From NCBI GenBank assembly GCA_028281005.1, contig JANQKS010000103.1:1-59925 (forward strand): 59,925 nt of DNA, written 5' to 3'. Shown here one piece after another: positions 55,006-59,925 of the stretch. Source of the DNA: Pseudomonadales bacterium (GTDB lineage: Bacteria; Pseudomonadota; Gammaproteobacteria; Pseudomonadales; Azotimanducaceae). The notes beneath the pieces were generated by a model, which saw only the letters and a program-made list of their open reading frames with translations, had not been told where the DNA came from and did not search any database. Both the position numbers and the translations under genes were made by a program. Every line of letters begins with the position of its first letter. Position 1 is the stretch's first letter.

Positions 55006-55693
55006 GTGTTACGACAGTTACCGGTCAGATTCAAGCTGCTGTGGGGTGCCTCAAAGCTTTGCCACAGCTTGCCTGTTGTGGGCACCGCTAAAGCCACGGC
55101 GTCCACCATGGCACTCATGGCACTTGAGCTGGACCCTCGCTTTGATCTGAGCAAAGCTTATTGGTTGGTGGCCGGGATTGACCCACGCGACGCTTCCATC
55201 GGCTCTGCCGCTTGGTCCGCCTATCTGGTGGATGGTGATCTTGGGCATGAAATAGACGTGCGCGAGATTCCCGAAGATTGGCCGTTCGGTGACTTTGCCC
55301 GGCGCACCCAATTCCCGTTTGATCCGAACAAGCCAGAGCAAACCAATGGCGAGGTGTACTTGATCAACACTGGGCTGCGGGACTGGGCGTTTGATCTCAC
55401 CAAAGACCTGAAGTTGCCGGGCTTGGCGGAGACCCGTGTGGCGTATACGCAACATCCCAATGCGCGCAAGCCACCCTTTGTTCTGAAAGGTGGCCACATT
55501 GCGGCGTTAACCTTTTGGCATGCCGCCACCGGGTGTCAGCGCGGTGGAAAACTTGCTGCGCGAAAACGAAGGATATGCCGGTATGGAAGCAGCCTTGGAG
55601 TCACTTTATCTGGTGGGTTCGGTGGTGATTGATGAAATCCTCGGCAACTGGGCCTACTATGCCAACAACGTACCGGGGGAGAAGGCGCGTTGA
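55006..55693 (+). pseudogene. Purine nucleoside permease (NUP family), truncated and internally deleted
   Basis: The first frame contains GTAKATASTMAL, LDPRFDLSKAYWLVAGIDP, GSAAW and RKPPFVLKGGHIAALTFWHA, the middle of a nucleoside permease of the NUP family. The N-terminal signal and about 60 residues are missing. At 55517-55524 the frame changes, and the +1 frame continues with PPPGVSAVENLL, YAGMEAALESLYLVGSVVIDEI to TGA 55691-55693, the family's C-terminus. About 90 residues between these are absent. It overlaps the adenine-deaminase start. Not functional as read. Confidence 0.75.
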
Positions 55694-56706
55694 GTAGTGC
55701 CAGCAATTCATTTATCGCACAGCTTCCGAAAGCGGAGTTGCATGTGCATTTGGAAGGGACCCTAGAGCCGGACTTGTTGTTTGAGCTGGCCGAACGTAAC
55801 GGTATTGAACTGCCGTACAACACACCGGCGGACGTGGTGGCGGCTTATGACTTTTACGACTTGCCTTCGTTTTTGGCCATTTACTACAAGGCGATGCAAG
55901 TGCTGTGCACCGAGCAGGACTTTTATGATCTGGCGTTTGCGTATTTCAGCAAGGCGGCGGCGCAGAACGTGGTCTACGTGGAACCCTTCTTTGATCCCCA
56001 AGCCCATACCAGCCGTGGCGTTGAGTTCGGCACGGTCATTGATGGGATTCATCGCGCTCAGGTGGATGCGCAAGCGCAGTTGGGCGTTACCTCTAATTTG
56101 ATCATGTGTTTTTTGCGCGACATGAGTGCGGAATCCGCACAGTTGCATCTACAAGTGGCTGAACCTTATCTCGATTGGATCATTGGTGTTGGCCTGGACA
56201 GCGACGAAAAAGATAACCCGCCGGCCAAGTTTGCCGCGGTGTTCAAAGATGCCCGCGCCATGGGGCTGAAACTCACCATGCATTGCGATGTGAATCAGCA
56301 AGACATCGTGGACCACATGTGGGAGTGTCTTGAGTTGATTGACGTCGACCGTATTGACCACGGTATCAATGCGCTCGACGACCCACGTCTGTTAAAAATG
56401 ATTAAGGAACGTGGTCTGGGTTTGACCATTTGCCCCATCTCCAACCGCTTTGTGGTGCAAAATCTCACGGGTGAAGAAATCCGCCAGTTTTTACAGGTGG
56501 GTATAAAAGCCACCGTTAATTCCGACGACCCGGCGTATTTTCGCGGCTACATGAACGAAAATCTGCAGGCGCTGGCTCAGGATGCGGGCTTTACCAACGC
56601 GGAGTTAGGTACACTGACCCGCAATGCGTTTGAGATCTGCTGGGCGGATAACAAAACCAAAAACGCGCTGCTTGCGCAGTTAGACGAGTACCTTGCCGCC
56701 GCCTAG
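55690..56706 (+). CDS. Adenine deaminase (adenosine-deaminase-like fold)
   Basis: 338 residues of the adenosine/adenine deaminase family. Metal-binding motifs are HVHLEGT near residue 19, HCDVNQ near 198, the active-site DHGIN near 220 and NSDDPAYF near 278. The segments MCFLRDMSAESA and GVGLDSDEKDNPPAKF match the adenine-specific branch (yeast Aah1-like) rather than adenosine deaminases, so adenine to hypoxanthine is the likely reaction. TTG start overlapping the permease-remnant stop. It converges with the dioxygenase-like gene, overlapping by 27 bp. Confidence 0.88.
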   Translation: MSSASNSFIAQLPKAELHVHLEGTLEPDLLFELAERNGIELPYNTPADVVAAYDFYDLPSFLAIYYKAMQVLCTEQDFYDLAFAYFSKAAAQNVVYVEPFFDPQAHTSRGVEFGTVIDGIHRAQVDAQAQLGVTSNLIMCFLRDMSAESAQLHLQVAEPYLDWIIGVGLDSDEKDNPPAKFAAVFKDARAMGLKLTMHCDVNQQDIVDHMWECLELIDVDRIDHGINALDDPRLLKMIKERGLGLTICPISNRFVVQNLTGEEIRQFLQVGIKATVNSDDPAYFRGYMNENLQALAQDAGFTNAELGTLTRNAFEICWADNKTKNALLAQLDEYLAAA

Positions 56707-57513
56707 AGAACCAGCGGTGCATACTGCGCGCACCTTGCCGGTTTTGAGCGTCGGGTAGCCGCCAGGTTGATAAGTCAATATGAGCGCGCGGCGGGCTTGC
56801 TCGGATGTATTGGGCTGGGATCCATGCACCGTGTGGGCATGAAAAAAGATCAGTGTGCCCGCTGCCACTTCCATCGGTACGTCGTCTTGCAGGCTAAAAC
56901 ACCGGGGGTTGGTATAAAAACCACCAAGCTGACTGCCATCGGCCGTGCCAGGCAACACACCCTGTTTGTGGCTGCCGCGGATAATGCGGAAACAGCCGTT
57001 GTCCGTGCATTGTGGGTCTAGCGCCAGCATAACGTTAGGCAACTGCTCTACATGAGGGCAGTCGTGCATCCAGTACGGTGAGTCCTGGTGCCAGCCGAAA
57101 CCCGACCCGGCGGCGCTTTTCAGGTTTAGCTTGGTCGTCCACAGCGCCAATGTGTCGCAGCGGACTAAACTCTGCATCGGCAGCGTAAGGCGTACATCGT
57201 CCACCAAGGCGTCGACCCGCGCATCAAACAGGTGGACTGGCTCCAATACCCTAACGGTTTCCGAACCGGGGTTGTGCTCGAACTGCACGGTAGCCTGATC
57301 AACGTCGACAAAACGTTTCCGGTCAAGGAAATAGGTCCGACTATGCGCAGCCCGGGTAGCCGCTGCGGCCCGTTGAGCCGCTTGTTCGACCGCGTCCCGG
57401 AGGGCTGCCAATTCAGCTTCATCAAACTGTGCTGCGCGGGTGAAAAAGCCGTGCTCTCGCCATTGTTGACGCTCGTCGTCGCTTAGGCATAACTGCTGCA
57501 TCGATACACTCAT
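56680..57513 (-). CDS. Phytanoyl-CoA dioxygenase family protein
   Basis: 277 residues of the Fe(II)/2-oxoglutarate oxygenase fold. The iron ligands are seen in GWHQDSPYW (His, Asp) near residue 150 and in HTVHGSQPN near 225, with an Arg for 2-oxoglutarate in RRALILTYQ. It should hydroxylate a small substrate, but PhyH-like proteins are diverse and the substrate is unknown. ATG at 57513 is used; GTG at 57525 is an alternative. Unlike the second family member at 41125, it is intact. Confidence 0.88.
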   Translation of the reverse strand: MSVSMQQLCLSDDERQQWREHGFFTRAAQFDEAELAALRDAVEQAAQRAAAATRAAHSRTYFLDRKRFVDVDQATVQFEHNPGSETVRVLEPVHLFDARVDALVDDVRLTLPMQSLVRCDTLALWTTKLNLKSAAGSGFGWHQDSPYWMHDCPHVEQLPNVMLALDPQCTDNGCFRIIRGSHKQGVLPGTADGSQLGGFYTNPRCFSLQDDVPMEVAAGTLIFFHAHTVHGSQPNTSEQARRALILTYQPGGYPTLKTGKVRAVCTAGSLGGGKVLV

Positions 57514-57580
57514 GTTGGCGGGCACGTTAGGTTATATTGCGTGTGGCATACGCGTGGAATAAAAGGATGACGTACACTAA

Positions 57581-58363
57581 ATGAGTCCACAGAGCATAAC
57601 AATTGACGGCGCGGTTAATCTGCGTGACCTGGGCGGTTACAGAACGGCTGACGGTGCCACCGTGAAGCACAGGCTGCTGTTGCGCTCCGGCTCTCTAGCC
57701 CATCTCACGACCAGTGGGCAGCGCGAGTTTGCCGAACTAGGCGTGCACCTTATCTGCGATTTGCGCCGCGGTGAAGAACGTGAAGAGGAACCCACCGCCT
57801 TACCCCAGGATGCCCCGCAGCGGTTAGAAATTCCCATCGATCCCGGCAGTGCGGTGGCGCTACGTGAGCGCATCGGCAATGTGACCATGGATTTCGAAGA
57901 GCGGGTGGCTTTTATGACGGCGGTCACCGCCGAGCTGATACGCGATCATGCCGACGACTACGCACGTATGTTTCAAGGCTTGTTGGACATACCGCGGGGG
58001 GCTTTTCTGGTGCATTGCTCCGCCGGCAAAGACCGCACCGGTGTGGCCTGCGCGTTGATTTTGCATGTGTTGGGGGTCCCGGAAGGGACCGTGTTTGCAG
58101 ACTATCTGCTGACCAACAAAACCATGGACTTTGAGGGTTACATCCTGCCGCGTTTGGCGGCGCGGTGGGAGGGCAGTGAGCTACCCTCGCGTGAATCCAT
58201 CATGGCGCTGGCCGGGGTACGCGAAGAATACCTACGCGCAGCTTATGATGAGATACACGCCAGTTTTGATGACGTAGAACATTACATCGAGGCCGCCATC
58301 GGCTTAGATGCGGATGTGCGTCGGGAATTAAGGCAGCGTTATCTCGATTCCCCAAGCGCCTGA
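57581..58363 (+). CDS. Tyrosine-protein phosphatase, lipid/protein type (Tyr_phosphatase3)
   Basis: 260 residues. The N-terminal GAVNLRDLGGYRTADG and the catalytic P-loop HCSAGKDRTG, with nucleophile Cys near residue 145 and general acid in the preceding domain, match bacterial Tyr/Ser phosphatases of the IphP/LipA type. Such enzymes dephosphorylate proteins or phosphoinositides. No signal peptide is visible. Standalone gene with its own upstream region; substrate unknown. Confidence 0.9.
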   Translation: MSPQSITIDGAVNLRDLGGYRTADGATVKHRLLLRSGSLAHLTTSGQREFAELGVHLICDLRRGEEREEEPTALPQDAPQRLEIPIDPGSAVALRERIGNVTMDFEERVAFMTAVTAELIRDHADDYARMFQGLLDIPRGAFLVHCSAGKDRTGVACALILHVLGVPEGTVFADYLLTNKTMDFEGYILPRLAARWEGSELPSRESIMALAGVREEYLRAAYDEIHASFDDVEHYIEAAIGLDADVRRELRQRYLDSPSA

Positions 58364-58376
58364 TCCTCTGCGCACG

Positions 58377-59768
58377 TTAGACGCTGTCTAACAGTTGCTC
58401 CAAATTGGCGTTGGCTTTTGCCGCCAGCTCTGCCCGTGGCGCCATTTGGGCGAGCACGTCGGGGTCACTGAGGTCCGGGGGTGCGTCGCCGCTGCTAAAT
58501 CCATCCAAACGCGCCTGATACAACCATTGTTGCAATTGCGCGTCTTGCGCCCAGCGCATGGCGTTACGCGCATTGGCGAGGCTGGTGCGCAGAAAATCGA
58601 TGTCCGAGTCCGGGTGCGGCACCGGCGTACACAGTTCGTTTTTCAGCGTTTCGTCCGTATGTGTGGCTTCAATGTGGCCAATAAAGGCGGCGCTGAATAC
58701 CTGTTGGCAAGTGCGTACCGATTGTAGGGTGATGTGCGATCCGGCGAACACCGGTTCGACCGGGCGGCGCTCCAAGCCGTCTGCGGTACAGTCGACGTGC
58801 ATGGTATTGAGACTGGTGGGTTCGGTGCCCTGTTTCAGCGTAATGGTTTGGGCACTGATGTGGCTGACCCGCCCTTTGCGAACGATGTTTGGAATACTCC
58901 GCAGGGCTTGTAACTCACTTTGTGTCACCGTGGCGCACCGATACATGGTGGGTTTGATGTTGGTATCGAAGCGCAGCAGCTGACCGGCTGCCTCCACGCG
59001 GGCAAATAAGTCATCGATAGATGTAGCGGCCGCCATGGCTTCGTTTTGGCGCGCAAAGCCGCGACCAATGGAAGACGCAAACAGTTTACCCGGTTGGATA
59101 TTGGCTCGGTCGAGTAACCACGAGTCGCGCGGCATCACCCAACGAATGCGCTCAGCGGGTAAGCCGTTTTTGAGCAGAAATAGACAAGCGTCCATGCCGG
59201 TTTTGCCTGCACCGACGACCACAAAATCGTTGTACTCGGCGCTGACCTCGGGCAACGCGTTGGGGGCTTCGCAATGCACCCCGGGGTCCACCGCATAGGG
59301 TGGTTCACGCATCGCGGGTACCGTGACGTGCATATAGGTTGCGTCGACAATTTTACCGGCGTCCACCGTGTGTTCCTCGCCACTGATGCGCGATTTGAAA
59401 CGCCCTTCGCCCAAGTACTCGCTCATTGGAAAGTACCGTACCCGGCCGCTGGGTAAAAACTGTTGCTGCATCACCTGGTCAAAATAGGCGCACACCTCGC
59501 TGTTGGTGGCGAGTTCGTAGAGGCCTTCGTTCCAGCCGCTGCTGTCGATCACGTCGCTGCCCAGCGTTTTTGAATTCACGCCATAAAACGCGGAAGGTTG
59601 GTGTAGGCGCACGTAAGGATAGGCAATGTTCCAGTGGCCACCGGGTTGGTGGTACTTGTCCACCATGATGATGTTGGCGTTGCTTTCGCTAAGTAACACA
59701 TCGGTGAACGCCATCCCCATCGCACCGGCGCCGATGACCATGTAATCTGCTGTTAGCTTATCCGCCAT
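58377..59768 (-). CDS. FAD-dependent NAD(P)-binding oxidoreductase
   Basis: 463 residues. The FAD motif VIGAGAMGMAFTD opens the protein, KYHQPGGHWNIAYPYVRLHQPS resembles flavin-monooxygenase-type proteins, and a second dinucleotide motif VVVGAGKTGMDACLFLL lies near residue 185. This layout fits a Baeyer-Villiger or flavin-monooxygenase-like protein, but no named subfamily is recognised. No signal peptide. It is convergent with the phosphatase gene. Function uncertain. Confidence 0.78.
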   Translation of the reverse strand: MADKLTADYMVIGAGAMGMAFTDVLLSESNANIIMVDKYHQPGGHWNIAYPYVRLHQPSAFYGVNSKTLGSDVIDSSGWNEGLYELATNSEVCAYFDQVMQQQFLPSGRVRYFPMSEYLGEGRFKSRISGEEHTVDAGKIVDATYMHVTVPAMREPPYAVDPGVHCEAPNALPEVSAEYNDFVVVGAGKTGMDACLFLLKNGLPAERIRWVMPRDSWLLDRANIQPGKLFASSIGRGFARQNEAMAAATSIDDLFARVEAAGQLLRFDTNIKPTMYRCATVTQSELQALRSIPNIVRKGRVSHISAQTITLKQGTEPTSLNTMHVDCTADGLERRPVEPVFAGSHITLQSVRTCQQVFSAAFIGHIEATHTDETLKNELCTPVPHPDSDIDFLRTSLANARNAMRWAQDAQLQQWLYQARLDGFSSGDAPPDLSDPDVLAQMAPRAELAAKANANLEQLLDSV

Positions 59769-59838
59769 AGATGTTCACCTCGTTGTCTGCGCTCGTTGTC
59801 AGAAAAGGGCCGATTGTAGCGGATAACGCGCCCGCTGG

Positions 59839-59925
59839 GAGGCACTGGCGCGTGCGCTGGGCTGCGTTGGCGCTCTTGAAAAGGTGCCTACATTTCCTGC
59901 GAGCGCCGCCTTGCCAGCCCACGCG
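59839..59925. repeat. Left part of a palindromic dispersed element (right contig end)
   Basis: Starts with GAGGCACTGGCGCGTG at 59839-59854, the exact reverse complement of 54-69, and continues with the 59-nt sequence shared with 1-59. The element's own right arm is cut by the contig end. The arms GAGGCACTGGCGCGTG and GGCGCTC have complementary counterparts, which gives a long imperfect hairpin around an AT-richer centre. Confidence 0.7.

Noticed and set aside
1-59925. Contig as a complete circular plasmid because both ends match
   Set aside because: The overlap has a mismatch, the shared sequence is a hairpin-forming repeat, and no replication, partition or mobilisation gene is present.
1-59925. 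CRISPR arrays, tRNA or rRNA genes, insertion-sequence transposases, prophage genes
   Set aside because: None was recognised when reading both strands and all intergenic stretches.

Overview
The window looks like a 59.9-kb contig from a marine-type gammaproteobacterial aerobic anoxygenic phototroph. Two sets of genes support this. The first is bacteriochlorophyll synthase (bchG) plus geranylgeranyl reductase (bchP). The second is the two signature enzymes of the 3-hydroxypropionate route, malonyl-CoA reductase and propionyl-CoA synthase. From general knowledge, this combination was noted in the OM60/NOR5-type gammaproteobacterium HTCC2080 and in Erythrobacter NAP1. No 16S, tRNA or other strict taxonomic marker is present, so the placement is inference.

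Layout. 1-12 kb is mixed metabolic and regulatory genes: an S9 peptidase; a CMD/AhpD-like protein whose only break is a TGA at the second position of a CxxC motif (selenocysteine candidate); a type-B carboxylesterase; two ArsR regulators, one translationally coupled to a 32-residue, 11-cysteine metallothionein-like peptide; a TPR-AAA+ gene next to a TPR-membrane gene; and an Fe-dependent alcohol dehydrogenase. 12-26.3 kb is the carbon-assimilation block. Malonyl-CoA reductase and propionyl-CoA synthase are transcribed leftward with a 4-nt overlap, and a single-chain acyl-CoA carboxylase (CT-alpha, CT-beta, BC, BCCP in one 1641-residue protein) is transcribed rightward from the same intergenic region. 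27-36 kb holds a fused GltD/PyrK-like (NfnAB-like) oxidoreductase, a hydrolase-membrane fusion, bchP, bchG and an MFS carrier, all leftward. The bchG promoter and the carboxylase/propionyl-CoA synthase intergenic region each contain a TGT-N12-ACA palindrome, the published core of PpsR/CrtJ photosynthesis-gene operators.

36-47.5 kb carries hydrolases, a GDPD, an sqdB-sqdD-sqdC sulfolipid operon, a HAD protein, a lipoprotein, a phosphoribosyltransferase and an ECF-type sigma factor. 47.6-52.8 kb is a thioesterase / RND-LolA-like fusion / outer-membrane-barrel operon that looks like a trans-envelope lipid exporter. 52.9-56.7 kb is a purine-breakdown cluster (guanine deaminase, HIU hydrolase, adenine deaminase) in which the XdhC and nucleoside-permease genes are broken. 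The last genes are a phytanoyl-CoA-dioxygenase-like protein, a tyrosine phosphatase and an FAD oxidoreductase. Partial copies of one palindromic element lie at both contig ends.

Together the central genes describe a cell that carboxylates acetyl-CoA and reduces it through malonyl-CoA and 3-hydroxypropionate to propionyl-CoA, uses a dedicated NAD(P)H-handling flavoprotein, and possibly links this to light harvesting through a shared regulator. At least five genes in the window have intact ends but missing middles, a recurring pattern that may be genuine gene decay or an assembly effect.
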